Origin: an uncultured Lacinutrix sp.
GTDB taxonomy: Bacteria; Bacteroidota; Bacteroidia; Flavobacteriales; Flavobacteriaceae
Assembly (NCBI RefSeq): GCF_947500325.1
Contig: NZ_CANMRQ010000002.1
Span: 124,001 to 188,000 of the forward strand
Length of the DNA stretch: 64,000 nt
Reading direction: 5' to 3'
Shown: positions 8,797 through 17,636 of the stretch, piece by piece
Numbering within the stretch: the stretch's first letter is position 1
Layout of the letters: every line of letters begins with the position of its first letter
Notes under the pieces: generated by a model
Databases searched by the model: none
What the model saw: the letters and a program-made list of their open reading frames with translations, nothing else
Told to the model about the DNA's origin: nothing
Translations under genes and position numbers: made by a program

Positions 8797-9285
8797 TTAT
8801 AAGTTAAAAACTGCCCCTATGTTTCCAACAAATTGATTGTGTATGGTTTGATCTAATCTTAGGCTTTTAGATTCGTATTTTGCTAAAGTAGTTCCAACTT
8901 CTGCAAAGACTCCAAAACCAGAAGAGAAAAAGTAACGTGCACCTAAGTGGCCTCCAAAATTTTTCAGCCCCAAACTTAAGCCTGGATAAACATCAAAATC
9001 GTCACTAACATTTATAATGCTTCCTAGATTTGCATTAAACCTTGCTCTAATATCATAGCGGTCAACAAAATCTGCATTAGGTACACTTGTATTTAATGCA
9101 TAAGCAGTTATAACGCCTACCGAAATGTTTTCACCCAAGCCATAATCATAACTAAGACTTAATCCAGAAGCGTTTTCTTGTAAATTAGCTCCAATAGAAA
9201 TTTTTTGATCTCCTTTGCCATTGAAAGCTTGTCCATAACTTAATAAAGTAGAACAAAATGCTACTAATATTATTATTTTTTTCAT
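8797..9285 (-). CDS. Small secreted or outer-membrane beta-strand-rich protein
   Basis: The protein has 162 residues with a signal peptide (residues 1-19, cleavage before Q19/A20). The mature part has alternating hydrophobic strands and many glycines (ISIGANLQ, LSLSYDYGLGENISVG, LGARYFFSSGFGVFAEVG) and ends in a strand finishing N-L. This resembles a small outer-membrane beta-barrel of about eight strands. It resembles uncharacterised flavobacterial families (possibly DUF6646), but the family assignment is from memory and uncertain. It starts four bases after the stop of the JmjC-like gene, so the two are probably co-transcribed. Confidence 0.7.
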   Translation of the reverse strand: MKKIIILVAFCSTLLSYGQAFNGKGDQKISIGANLQENASGLSLSYDYGLGENISVGVITAYALNTSVPNADFVDRYDIRARFNANLGSIINVSDDFDVYPGLSLGLKNFGGHLGARYFFSSGFGVFAEVGTTLAKYESKSLRLDQTIHNQFVGNIGAVFNL

Positions 9286-9289
9286 GTGT

Positions 9290-10144
9290 TTATTTATTTG
9301 TATTTATTATTGCTTTTTTATTTTTCCAATCTATCCATTTTTGGCCTTTTATGCGTCTCATTAAGTTGTCAAAATTACGCATAAAAAAAACATTGTAAAT
9401 AGCTTTGCTTAAGTTTTTTGGGTGTCTAGCAATAGCTCTTAAGCTCATTGAAAATCCAGGGGTGATATATTTCATATAATGCCAATAACCTTCTGGCATA
9501 TATAAAATTTCACCATGATTAAGTTCGCATTTCCATCCAATAGCATTTTTTAACGCTGGCCACTTTTCTAAATTAGGATTTGAGAAATCAATATCCTCTC
9601 TTACAATTAAAGAATATGGGATTTTATATAAGTACTTATTCTGTTTTTGATCAAATAAGATGCATTGTTTTTTTCCTTCAAAATGAAAATGAAAAATATT
9701 AGCGAAATCAATATCATGATGCATGAAAGTATGCGAATTTTTTCCACCAAAAAATAACATAGGAAGCTTTTTCATTATGCGTAAACCAAAATCAGGATAG
9801 GTGAAATCTTTTTGAAGTTGAGGTACTTCTTTTAAAATATTCCAAAGGAAAATCCTAAATTTTGTAGGTTCATTTTTGAGCAATTCAATATAATCACTCA
9901 TTTTCATTTTCTCGTGAGGTTGATTAAAACCATCTTTGTAGTCTACTGGTCTATCATCGTATAAAGGGACTATTTTATCACCAGCTATAGTTTTCATATA
10001 GTCTAGATTCCATTTAGAATGTGCTGGCCAATCTTCAATAAAATGCTCAATAACCACAGGTTTTTGAGGTTTAAAATAATCGCGAATAAAAACATCTTTC
10101 GAGATTGTTTTTACGCGTGGAATGTCTTGAAGATTAAGTTTCAA
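9290..10144 (-). CDS. Cupin-like (JmjC-type) 2-oxoglutarate/Fe(II)-dependent oxygenase
   Basis: This 284-residue protein fits the cupin_8/JmjC family, which hydroxylates protein or small substrates with Fe(II) and 2-oxoglutarate. The iron site is visible as H-H-D-I-D at residues ~142-146 and a distal histidine in PEGYWHY (~232). The PVVIE and W-P-A motifs near residue 30-41 are typical of the family's N-terminus. It has no signal peptide and so acts in the cytoplasm. The first in-frame start is TTG at 10144, because a stop lies two codons upstream and the next ATG would remove the conserved N-terminus. It is followed four bases later by the small secreted protein gene. The substrate is unknown. 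Confidence 0.8.
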   Translation of the reverse strand: MKLNLQDIPRVKTISKDVFIRDYFKPQKPVVIEHFIEDWPAHSKWNLDYMKTIAGDKIVPLYDDRPVDYKDGFNQPHEKMKMSDYIELLKNEPTKFRIFLWNILKEVPQLQKDFTYPDFGLRIMKKLPMLFFGGKNSHTFMHHDIDFANIFHFHFEGKKQCILFDQKQNKYLYKIPYSLIVREDIDFSNPNLEKWPALKNAIGWKCELNHGEILYMPEGYWHYMKYITPGFSMSLRAIARHPKNLSKAIYNVFFMRNFDNLMRRIKGQKWIDWKNKKAIINTNK

Positions 10145-10215
10145 ATATTAAAAATTTTGCTCGTAAAGTTAAAAAAACGCTCAAAAACTTAAAATAGTAT
10201 TCTAAAAATTGCGCT

Positions 10216-11310
10216 TTATTTAACAGCTTTTGCTTGTTGTTTGGCTGTCTCGTTACGCTCAATTTTATGCTCAGGTCTAGACCATTTGGGTTTTTCTCCT
10301 AAGGCTTCAAATTGAGAATCTTGCGCTTCTACCGTTTCAGGTTGCATTTTTTTAATGAAAGGTTTTTGTGGATTTAATCCTAATAATTCAAACATTTTCA
10401 TGTCTTCATTTACATCTGGATTAGGTGTTGTTAATAGTTTGTCTCCAGCAAAAATAGAATTTGCTCCTGCAAAGAAACACATAGCTTGACCTTCTCGACT
10501 CATTTCTGTTCTACCAGCGCTTAAACGCACTTGTGTTTCTGGCATGATTATTCTTGTTGTAGCTACCATTCGTATCATATCCCATATTGACACAGGTTTT
10601 TCTTCTGCTAAAGGCGTACCTTCAACGGCTACTAGAGCATTAATAGGTACAGATTCAGGTTGTGGGTTTAAAGTAGATAGTGCGACTAGCATTCCTGCTC
10701 TATCTTCTACTTTTTCTCCCATACCAATAATACCACCAGAACAAACTGTTACATTGGTTTTACGAACGTTGTCTATAGTTTCTAATCGGTCTTCAAAACC
10801 ACGAGTAGATATAACTTCTTTATAATATTCTTCAGAAGAATCTAAATTGTGATTATAGGCATATAAACCAGCTTCAGCAAGACGTTGTGCTTGGTTTTCT
10901 GTAATCATACCTAAAGTACAACAGACTTCCATATCCAGTTTATTAATGGTTCTAACCATTTCTAAAACTTGATCAAATTCTTCGCCGTCTTTTACATTAC
11001 GCCATGCTGCTCCCATACAAACACGAGAACTTCCAGAAGATTTTGCACGTAATGCTTGTGCTTTTACTTGTTGAACAGACATTAAATCGTTGCCTTCAAT
11101 ATCTGTATGATATCTTGCAGCTTGTGGACAGTAACCACAATCTTCTGGGCAACCACCAGTTTTAATAGATAATAATGTACTTACTTGTACTGTATTTGGA
11201 TCATGATGCTTACGATGAATTGTAGCAGCATCATATAATAATTCCATTAATGGTTTATTGTAAATATCTAGTATTTGTTCTTTTGTCCAATTGTGTTTTA
11301 TCTCGCTCAT
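10216..11310 (-). CDS. bioB: Biotin synthase
   Basis: This 364-residue radical SAM enzyme inserts sulfur into dethiobiotin, the last step of biotin synthesis. The radical SAM cluster cysteines are C54, C58 and C61 in CPEDCGYCPQ. The family motifs YNHNLDSS and the late FFAGANSIFAGDKLLTTPNP are present, with the second [2Fe-2S] ligands expected among the C-V-C and C-C-T-L segments. It has a ~30-residue lysine/glutamate-rich C-terminal extension. The gene is separated from the main biotin operon (bioF/bioD/bioA, 16371-19767) by about 5 kb. It has its own TATTTTTG box 25 bases upstream. Confidence 0.97.
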   Translation of the reverse strand: MSEIKHNWTKEQILDIYNKPLMELLYDAATIHRKHHDPNTVQVSTLLSIKTGGCPEDCGYCPQAARYHTDIEGNDLMSVQQVKAQALRAKSSGSSRVCMGAAWRNVKDGEEFDQVLEMVRTINKLDMEVCCTLGMITENQAQRLAEAGLYAYNHNLDSSEEYYKEVISTRGFEDRLETIDNVRKTNVTVCSGGIIGMGEKVEDRAGMLVALSTLNPQPESVPINALVAVEGTPLAEEKPVSIWDMIRMVATTRIIMPETQVRLSAGRTEMSREGQAMCFFAGANSIFAGDKLLTTPNPDVNEDMKMFELLGLNPQKPFIKKMQPETVEAQDSQFEALGEKPKWSRPEHKIERNETAKQQAKAVK

Positions 11311-11335
11311 AAAAAATCTGTCTCTTTATTGGGTT

Positions 11336-11343
11336 CAAAAATA
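11336..11343 (-). promoter_or_regulatory. bioB -7 box (TATTTTTG)
   Basis: On the minus strand the octamer TATTTTTG matches TAnnTTTG exactly and lies 25 nt from the bioB ATG. It sits just beyond the stop codon of the preceding membrane-protein gene, so bioB can be transcribed on its own. Confidence 0.5.
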
Positions 11344-11344
11344 G

Positions 11345-11821
11345 TTATAACCATTTAGATTCTGGCTCTGTTGCATCTAAAATATCAATATTTAATATTT
11401 GTGCTATTTCTTTTGCTACTTTAAATGCGTCTTTTTTATCTGTTGTATTATAAGCTGTTATTTTTTGATTTCTATTGTAAAATAAATTGAGTTGGATAAT
11501 ATCACTTTTTATGTTTGTTTCGGCACTTGCCGCACGAATAGTAGAAGTTTCAGTTGTACTAAAAATAGAGACATATTCAATTTCCGGTAGCTTTTTCCAC
11601 TTTCCAAAACGGAAACTAAATAAGGAGATAAAATTACGATAGGTTTTAGTTTCTAAATCCATTTCAGTGCCATCTGTATGAAAAAAAAAGACAGCCATTC
11701 CTGCCATGATTAAACCAAAAAGACTACCTCCTGCTACCCAAGATATTCCTAAGGCGAAAAAACCTATTCCAAAAATGAATTTCATTATAGGTACTTTTCG
11801 TTTGTATACTATTTTATTCAT
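11345..11821 (-). CDS. Small membrane protein, paralog of the protein at 19764
   Basis: The protein has 158 residues with a hydrophobic pair of segments (~15-50) followed by a soluble domain. Its C-terminal half matches the 179-residue protein encoded at 19764-20303: both have an EYVSIF motif and both end with LNID-LLDAT or LNIDILDAT followed by K-W. The family is not named with confidence. Its start overlaps the stop of the alpha/beta hydrolase gene by 8 bases, suggesting translational coupling. One copy lies beside bioB and the other heads the bioF operon, which hints at a biotin-linked or simply inherited association. Confidence 0.7.
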   Translation of the reverse strand: MNKIVYKRKVPIMKFIFGIGFFALGISWVAGGSLFGLIMAGMAVFFFHTDGTEMDLETKTYRNFISLFSFRFGKWKKLPEIEYVSIFSTTETSTIRAASAETNIKSDIIQLNLFYNRNQKITAYNTTDKKDAFKVAKEIAQILNIDILDATEPESKWL

Positions 11822-12779
11822 TAATAAATGTGTTAAAAATTTTATAGAACTTCTTTGGTTCTTCTAAATATGGATTATGGGCACTGTTTTCAAACATTTC
11901 AAACTGAGCTTTTGGCATAAAGGTTTTGTATTGTACTGCAAATTCTGGTGTTGATACACCGTCATAACGTCCAGCAATAACTAATGTTTTCGCTTTTATA
12001 TTTTTAAGTTCTTTTCTATAGTCTTGATTTATCATACTTCCAGAAACATCAAAATCACCATCTTTACCTATAATAGAAACATATACATCATTGGCCCAGC
12101 CACGGTATTTTTCTTTAGGAGAATTTTGTTTTAATTTGGTGTTATGGTAGTATATGTATTTTGTTGGAAAGCTTCCATAGACTTTCATAAATTCTGGATC
12201 GCTAGAGACGTAACCTAATGCTCGAAGCGAATCTACTTTCTTCCATTTTTCTGGAAAATGTGTTTTAGCATAATGGTTATAGCTATCACAGTTTGCTTGC
12301 CACATCGCTCCACTATGAAATCCATTAATTAAGACCATTTTATCTACATTGTCTTTATATTTTATTGCATAGGCTTGTGCAGGAACTGTACCATAAGAGT
12401 GGCCAACCAAAGATATTTTTTTAAATTTTAGAAGTTTTCTAAGTTTTTCTATTAGTGCTACATCAGCTTCAACAGAATATTCGCTAGGACTTTTGGCATC
12501 GTCACTTTTTCCGCGGCCTAACCAGTCGAAAAAGACTACTGTATTTGTTTTATAGTACTGGCCAAAATTGCCTTGCATATAATCATGAGAATTTCCTGGT
12601 CCACCAGGTAAAAAGAAAATAGGATCTCCAGAACCTTTTAGTTCTACATTAATTTTATAGCCATCTATTTCGTAAAATTTTGATTCAAATTGATCAAAAA
12701 TTTTAGAGTCTTGCTGTGCATTATTACAAGCTGTTATAAAGAATATTGAAAGGTAAAAGAACTTAAATATGGTTTTCAT
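11814..12779 (-). CDS. Alpha/beta hydrolase lipoprotein
   Basis: Starting at the ATG at 12779 gives 321 residues and a clean lipoprotein signal ending in ITAC; an in-frame ATG at 12824 would put 15 hydrophilic residues in front of it and is less likely. The fold is the proline-iminopeptidase-like alpha/beta hydrolase: oxyanion region FLPGGPGNSHDY, strand FFDWLGRGKSD, nucleophile elbow GHSYGT, acid near GRYDG and histidine in SAHNPY. It should be an acylated cell-envelope hydrolase or peptidase; the substrate is unknown. It overlaps the next gene by 8 bases. Confidence 0.85.
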   Translation of the reverse strand: MKTIFKFFYLSIFFITACNNAQQDSKIFDQFESKFYEIDGYKINVELKGSGDPIFFLPGGPGNSHDYMQGNFGQYYKTNTVVFFDWLGRGKSDDAKSPSEYSVEADVALIEKLRKLLKFKKISLVGHSYGTVPAQAYAIKYKDNVDKMVLINGFHSGAMWQANCDSYNHYAKTHFPEKWKKVDSLRALGYVSSDPEFMKVYGSFPTKYIYYHNTKLKQNSPKEKYRGWANDVYVSIIGKDGDFDVSGSMINQDYRKELKNIKAKTLVIAGRYDGVSTPEFAVQYKTFMPKAQFEMFENSAHNPYLEEPKKFYKIFNTFINE

Positions 12780-12979
12780 AAAAACGATTGATTTATTGTA
12801 AATATAATTATTACCGACAAACAAAAAAAGTGGTTATATATAAAGACGTTTTACCATTAATAAGTTTATAACTTATATGAAATTGTTAGGAGCGAATTTG
12901 AATCCTTATTAGGCGCATATACAATTGCTATTTGTTATAGTTAAGTAATTTTTTATTTTCGATTAAAGTGTTAGTGGTC

Positions 12980-12993
12980 AGACTATATAGTCT
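12980..12993. promoter_or_regulatory. Perfect 14-bp palindrome before the metalloprotease gene
   Basis: AGACTATATAGTCT is a perfect palindrome 33 bases upstream of the ATG at 13026, overlapping a near -7 box (TATCTGTG). A TCGATTAAAGT sequence at 12959 is identical to the one at 2660. Together these look like an operator region. Confidence 0.35.
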
Positions 12994-13025
12994 ATCTGTG
13001 AATGAATTTTAAAACAAAATAACAA

Positions 13026-14438
13026 ATGAAAAAACTAACTGTTTTTCTAACTATTATTAACTCTTTCTCTATGTTGGGACAGAGTGATTGGTGCGGAGCT
13101 AATGACATAGAAAATAATTTCTATTCAGAAGTTTTTACAAAAGTGAACCAACGAGCAAGTAAGGAATCTTTTACCGATCTTGAGAAATTTGTACTTAAGG
13201 TATATTTTTATGATGTAAACGAAACTGATGGGACGAATAATACGGTTTTGTCTGAGATTGAAGCATTGGACATAATTGCTTATCTCAATAAGAATTTCAA
13301 TGCGTTTAATGTTTTTTTTAAATATGAAGGGATTTCAAATTTAAACAAGTCTGAATTCTTGATAATTGATGAAGGTCCTGATAACGGTAGTGAGGAAGCT
13401 GTTTTTGTAAATTACCTTGATTCTACTTTAGGAACGCATGAACTTGGTGCTATCAATATTTATTCTGTGGAGGAGATTAATGGAGCTGCAGCTTATTTTA
13501 AGCCACAACCAGAAGGGAAATTTGGTACGATAGTGATACCTCATTATCGTATAGATACGCATTACATAATGGCTCATGAAGTAGGACATTTTTTTAGTTT
13601 AAGGCATGTTTTCTTTACTGGGCTTAATAATAGTAGTGTTGAAAATGTAACAAGATTTGAATCATCTATTCATTTTAATGCAGATACCAATGGAGACAGG
13701 ATTGTCGATACTAATGCAGCTCCAGAGGGAATGGCTTGGTGGCCAGATGATTGTACTTATAGATCATACGGAGCTACAGACCCCGTTGGATTTCCTTATG
13801 ATTATCAGGGTCTTGAGCCTCCGGTCAAAAATTTTATGAGCTATGCACATGGTTGTCAACAAGAATTCACAATAGGTCAAATAGCAGTTATGAGAGGCTA
13901 TATAGAATACATGAAAGATAATCCAGATGGTTTAACACTCATAGCCAACAATCCAGTTTCAATTCTTTACGAGCCGTTTAAGGGAGAATATTATCTTGCA
14001 GGCCCAAATGTTACAAAACCACCTTTGTTTCAATATGGTTTTGATTATGAGTTTGTAGATTGTAGTCAAGCTGAAGTATATAATCAGCCATCAGATTACT
14101 CTGATATTTCTTTTTGGTATGGAGGTGTATTAGAATCCTATGATGTGGATTATGACTCACCTATTCCGCATAATAATCATACGGCTATTCGCATTCTTCA
14201 ACTAAATAATCCACAGCCTAGAAAATGTTACAATAACAATAATTTGAGTCCAAATGGAGGGAAAATAATACATTTTCTTGATGGAGTTCTAAACACTAAT
14301 GTAAATATAATACCTAAAGATTCAGATGAAATTAATAGTGAAAATTTAATTGAGGAGTTAAACTCTGGATTATATAGTATATATAAGAATTATAATGATG
14401 GGCGTGTAGAACAAAAAACGATTTTAAAGAAACAATAG
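13026..14438 (+). CDS. Secreted M43-like zinc metalloprotease
   Basis: This 470-residue protein has a signal peptide (1-18, MLGQ cleavage). The zinc site is HEVGHFFSLRH at about residue 185, an HExxHxxxxxH motif, and the Met-turn is NFMSY at about residue 275. The CQQEFTIGQ segment after the Met-turn fits the pappalysin/cytophagalysin (M43) group. The usual glycine in the third turn of the zinc motif is replaced by serine. The final ~35 residues (SGLYSIYKNY... KKQ) resemble a short T9SS sorting tail. It should be an exported protease acting on extracellular protein. A perfect palindrome lies in the promoter region. Confidence 0.83.
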   Translation: MKKLTVFLTIINSFSMLGQSDWCGANDIENNFYSEVFTKVNQRASKESFTDLEKFVLKVYFYDVNETDGTNNTVLSEIEALDIIAYLNKNFNAFNVFFKYEGISNLNKSEFLIIDEGPDNGSEEAVFVNYLDSTLGTHELGAINIYSVEEINGAAAYFKPQPEGKFGTIVIPHYRIDTHYIMAHEVGHFFSLRHVFFTGLNNSSVENVTRFESSIHFNADTNGDRIVDTNAAPEGMAWWPDDCTYRSYGATDPVGFPYDYQGLEPPVKNFMSYAHGCQQEFTIGQIAVMRGYIEYMKDNPDGLTLIANNPVSILYEPFKGEYYLAGPNVTKPPLFQYGFDYEFVDCSQAEVYNQPSDYSDISFWYGGVLESYDVDYDSPIPHNNHTAIRILQLNNPQPRKCYNNNNLSPNGGKIIHFLDGVLNTNVNIIPKDSDEINSENLIEELNSGLYSIYKNYNDGRVEQKTILKKQ

Positions 14439-14478
14439 TTAAATAAAAATAAATAAATTAAGTAAATAAGATCTAGTT

Positions 14479-15639
14479 TTATTTAGAAAGTAAAATACTT
14501 ACTGCATTTCCGCCAAAACCAACAGCATTAATTATAATGTGTTCTATTTTTTTTGGAGGTGTTGTTTCAATAAAAGGTGTTGAAATAAATTCCTGTTTTT
14601 GAAGCATTAAAACAGCCATTTCTACACTTAACATACCAGATGCTCCCAGAGTATGTCCAATTTTCCATTTGTTGGTAGTTAACGCAGGTGTTTTATCGCT
14701 AAAAATTGTTTTAATGGCATTAATTTCTGAAGAATCGCCTTTAATTGTACCAGGTGTATGTGTAACTATAATATCAATATCATCAGGGTTTAAATCACCT
14801 AATGCCATAGACATAGACTTTACAAAACAGTCTCCATTTGTAGATAAAGAAACATTATGTTCTAAAACTTCTGTTGCATAACCAATACCAATAATTTTAG
14901 CTAAAGCATTAGGTTTATTTCCAGATTCCAAACAAGACATTGCAGCGCCTTCACCAAGAATCATTGTGTTTTGTTTTTTATTAATATCTAATGCACGACA
15001 TGGAAAGTCGTTATGTTGTTTAGCATAAATTTTTAATGCTTGCATTTGTGCAATAGTAAATGGTGTTAAAGGGGCTTCGCTACCACCAACTAAAAATTTA
15101 TCACAGAGCCCAGATTGCAACCAAGCAACACCATTAAGCATAGCGTGTAAAGCGGTAGAACAAGTAATAGAGTGTGAAATGTCTGGTCCTTTAGTTTGTA
15201 AGTCATGAGCAATCCAAGAAGAAATATTTCCCAATGTTGTAGTTGGAGAACTTAATGTTTTAGCTTTATTTCTATTTAAAAAATCTTCATGAAATGTTTC
15301 AAACAATTGGGTTGCTCCGCGAGAAGAGCCAATATTAATTCCAAAATTGTCTCGTAGTTTCCAGCCGGCTTTTTCTGCTGCTTGTCTTGCAGAATAGATT
15401 CCGAATAAAACAGAATTATCTAATGATTTGTATTTTAAATCTGAATTTTTAAGCTTAGAAATTGCTGTTTTACTATTTTTTGACAATTCTGAAACCAAAT
15501 GTCCATTGTTTTCAGAAATGCAATGCTCATCATTTTTATAGTTTGCCCAAACTTCTTCTTGTGTTTTTCCTAGAGGAGAAATTGATGAAATAGCAGTTAT
15601 AGATATTGGTTTTAGCACAGCCTTTTTAATTTGAGGCAA
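14479..15639 (-). CDS. Beta-ketoacyl-ACP synthase-like enzyme of the biotin region
   Basis: The protein has 386 residues and a KAS I/II (FabF-like) fold. The catalytic triad is intact: cysteine in ITCSTALHA, histidine in VTHTPGT and histidine in IGHTLGASG. It is diverged from housekeeping FabF and lacks an adjacent acyl carrier protein gene. Its position between bioA and bioB suggests a role in making the pimeloyl precursor of biotin, which is inference. The longest frame starts at a TTG (15639). A GTG seven codons in (15618) would begin VLKPISI, closer to the family start, so the true start is uncertain. Confidence 0.82.
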   Translation of the reverse strand: MPQIKKAVLKPISITAISSISPLGKTQEEVWANYKNDEHCISENNGHLVSELSKNSKTAISKLKNSDLKYKSLDNSVLFGIYSARQAAEKAGWKLRDNFGINIGSSRGATQLFETFHEDFLNRNKAKTLSSPTTTLGNISSWIAHDLQTKGPDISHSITCSTALHAMLNGVAWLQSGLCDKFLVGGSEAPLTPFTIAQMQALKIYAKQHNDFPCRALDINKKQNTMILGEGAAMSCLESGNKPNALAKIIGIGYATEVLEHNVSLSTNGDCFVKSMSMALGDLNPDDIDIIVTHTPGTIKGDSSEINAIKTIFSDKTPALTTNKWKIGHTLGASGMLSVEMAVLMLQKQEFISTPFIETTPPKKIEHIIINAVGFGGNAVSILLSK

Positions 15640-15771
15640 AAATAAGTCTTATCATTTTTAACTCCTATTAGTTTAAGAATTATAAGTTATAATTTTTTTT
15701 AATGTAACGAATTCTAGAAAAGAAATACATATAATTAGAATTTTAGAAACATCTAACGAGACATAATAAAA

Positions 15772-15906
15772 ATGAAAAAAACATTAACAAAAAAAGAATA
15801 TTCAAAAATAATGGTAACAGCTATGACCTTTGTTGTTACTTTTATTGTTGCTTCAGCAATATTTTCAAATTGGGAGTTTTTAAAAGATTTGTTGTTTTTT
15901 AATTAG
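15772..15906 (+). CDS. 44-residue predicted membrane peptide
   Basis: A short frame from ATG at 15772 to TAG at 15906 encodes a lysine-rich N-terminus (MKKTLTKKEYSK), one hydrophobic segment of about 20 residues and an aromatic C-terminus (WEFLKDLLFFN). The gene lies divergently to the ketoacyl synthase and 38 bases before the Coa1-like gene on the same strand. Charge and topology look like a real small membrane protein, but no homolog is recognised. Confidence 0.55.
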   Translation: MKKTLTKKEYSKIMVTAMTFVVTFIVASAIFSNWEFLKDLLFFN

Positions 15907-15944
15907 AGAATCATATTGAATTTTAACATAAAGCATTAAAAATT

Positions 15945-16385
15945 ATGGAAGAAATAAGACGTAAAAGTTGGTTTAGTCGCAATTGGGGTTGGGTACTTGG
16001 AGGAGGCTGTTTGACAATGATTATTATTGTAGTTGTTTTTGTTGGCTTTGCTGTTTTTAAAATTTCAGATACTATAACAGGTTCGGAGACCTATATGCAT
16101 GCGCTTTCTAAAGCAACTGAAAACGAAAAAGTTATTGAGTTTTTAGGCTCGCCAATTGAGAAAAATGGTATGGGAAGTACAGATTTTACGTATAATAATG
16201 GTACAAGTGAAGCTAAGTTTACGATTCCAATAAAAGGACCAAAAGACGAAGGTAATATCGTTGTTGAAGCTGAAAAGATAAATGATGAATGGACTTACAT
16301 AGAGCTTTATGTGAAAATAGATGGAGAAACAGAAATTATTAATTTACTACAACTTGAAACAGAAGACTCATTAGACGATTTCTAA
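15945..16385 (+). CDS. Coa1-family-like membrane-anchored protein
   Basis: This 146-residue protein has a short cytoplasmic N-terminus, one transmembrane helix (~15-42, after WGWVLGGGCL) and a ~100-residue extracytoplasmic domain. The pattern of W-x-GGGC before the helix and an ALSKATENEKVIEFLGSPI segment is typical of bacterial proteins annotated as cytochrome c oxidase assembly factor Coa1 family. An actual role in oxidase assembly is not shown by context. Its 3' end overlaps the convergent bioA gene by 15 bases. Confidence 0.7.
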   Translation: MEEIRRKSWFSRNWGWVLGGGCLTMIIIVVVFVGFAVFKISDTITGSETYMHALSKATENEKVIEFLGSPIEKNGMGSTDFTYNNGTSEAKFTIPIKGPKDEGNIVVEAEKINDEWTYIELYVKIDGETEIINLLQLETEDSLDDF

Positions 16386-17636
16386 TGAATCTTCTATAAC
16401 TTGATAAATTTTGTCCAATTGCTTATCCGAAATAGTATAAGGTGTTTGTATATATATAGTTTGACCTAATGGCCTTAGAAAAACGCCTCTATCCATAAAG
16501 AATTTTAAGAGTTTGTCTCTTAAATCTCCATAACGTTCCATTTTGGTGTTAAGATCTAGCGCAAAGATAACACCTATATGTCTGGACGTTTTTACTTTAG
16601 GATGATTTTTAATACGCGAATTAAAATTACGATGTGCTTCTGAAACTCTACTAATATTATCTTGAATGTCTTTAGAGTTTAATAATTCAATTCCAGCAAT
16701 AGCAGCAGCACAAGCAACAGGATTTGCAGAATAGGTATGGCAATGAAAAAAACCTTTTGCCATTTCATTACTTAAAAATCTGTTGTAAATTTTTTGAGAG
16801 CATGAAGTAATAGCCATTGGAACCAATCCAGCAGTTAAGGCTTTACTTAAACACATGATATCTGGTTTGGTTTCTATATAATCTGAAGCAAAATAACGCC
16901 CTGTTTTACCAAATCCAGTCATTACTTCATCTGCAATAGTTAATATTTGATGTGCTTTACAAACTTTTAAAATTGCATTTAGGCCATTACTATCATGTAT
17001 TTTCATTCCTGCAGCACCTTGTACTAAAGGTTCGTAAATAAACCCTGCAATATTATATTCTGATATATAATTTTTTAAAAGATTTAATATTTGATTTTCG
17101 TTAGTGCCATCTGGAGTTGGAATACGTTTAACATCTATTAAAAAATCTTCAAATGGTCCATTATATACAGATAATCCAGAAACACTCATAGCTCCAAAAG
17201 TATCGCCATGAAAACCATTATCAAAAGCTATAAATGTTGAACGCTTTTCGTTATTATTAAAATAATATTGTAAAGCCATTTTTATACCTGCTTCTACTGC
17301 AGTTGAGCCATTATCGTTAAAGAAGATTTTGTCTTGACCTTGTGGGAGAATTTTAATAAGCTCTTCACTTAGTTTTACAGCAGGTTCATGGGTGAAATCG
17401 CTAAACATAATTTGGTCTAGCTGCTGCATTTGGCGATATGCTTTTTCTATAATATAATCGTTACAATGGCCATACATACAAGTGTACCATGACGCAATAG
17501 CATCTATATATTCATTGCCATCTTCATCAGTTAAAATACAATTTTTGGCTTTTACAATAGCTAAACTTTCAGGTTGAAGCTGGTGCTGTTTTAGCGGGTG
17601 CCAAATGTACCTTTTATCTCTTTCCTTTATACTCAT
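16371..17636 (-). CDS. bioA: Adenosylmethionine-8-amino-7-oxononanoate aminotransferase
   Basis: This 421-residue class III PLP aminotransferase converts KAPA to DAPA using S-adenosylmethionine as amino donor. BioA-specific features are the N-terminal IWHPLKQH and the SWYTCMYGH segment. The PLP lysine is in CLSKALTAG and the acidic partner in IADEVMTGFG. It overlaps bioD by four bases (ATGA), so the two are translationally coupled. Its 3' end overlaps the Coa1-like gene on the other strand by 15 bases. Confidence 0.96.
   Translation of the reverse strand: MSIKERDKRYIWHPLKQHQLQPESLAIVKAKNCILTDEDGNEYIDAIASWYTCMYGHCNDYIIEKAYRQMQQLDQIMFSDFTHEPAVKLSEELIKILPQGQDKIFFNDNGSTAVEAGIKMALQYYFNNNEKRSTFIAFDNGFHGDTFGAMSVSGLSVYNGPFEDFLIDVKRIPTPDGTNENQILNLLKNYISEYNIAGFIYEPLVQGAAGMKIHDSNGLNAILKVCKAHQILTIADEVMTGFGKTGRYFASDYIETKPDIMCLSKALTAGLVPMAITSCSQKIYNRFLSNEMAKGFFHCHTYSANPVACAAAIAGIELLNSKDIQDNISRVSEAHRNFNSRIKNHPKVKTSRHIGVIFALDLNTKMERYGDLRDKLLKFFMDRGVFLRPLGQTIYIQTPYTISDKQLDKIYQVIEDSLEIV

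Noticed and set aside
14439-14478. Terminator between the metalloprotease and ketoacyl synthase genes
   Set aside because: No stem of useful length is visible in the 40-base AT-rich gap.
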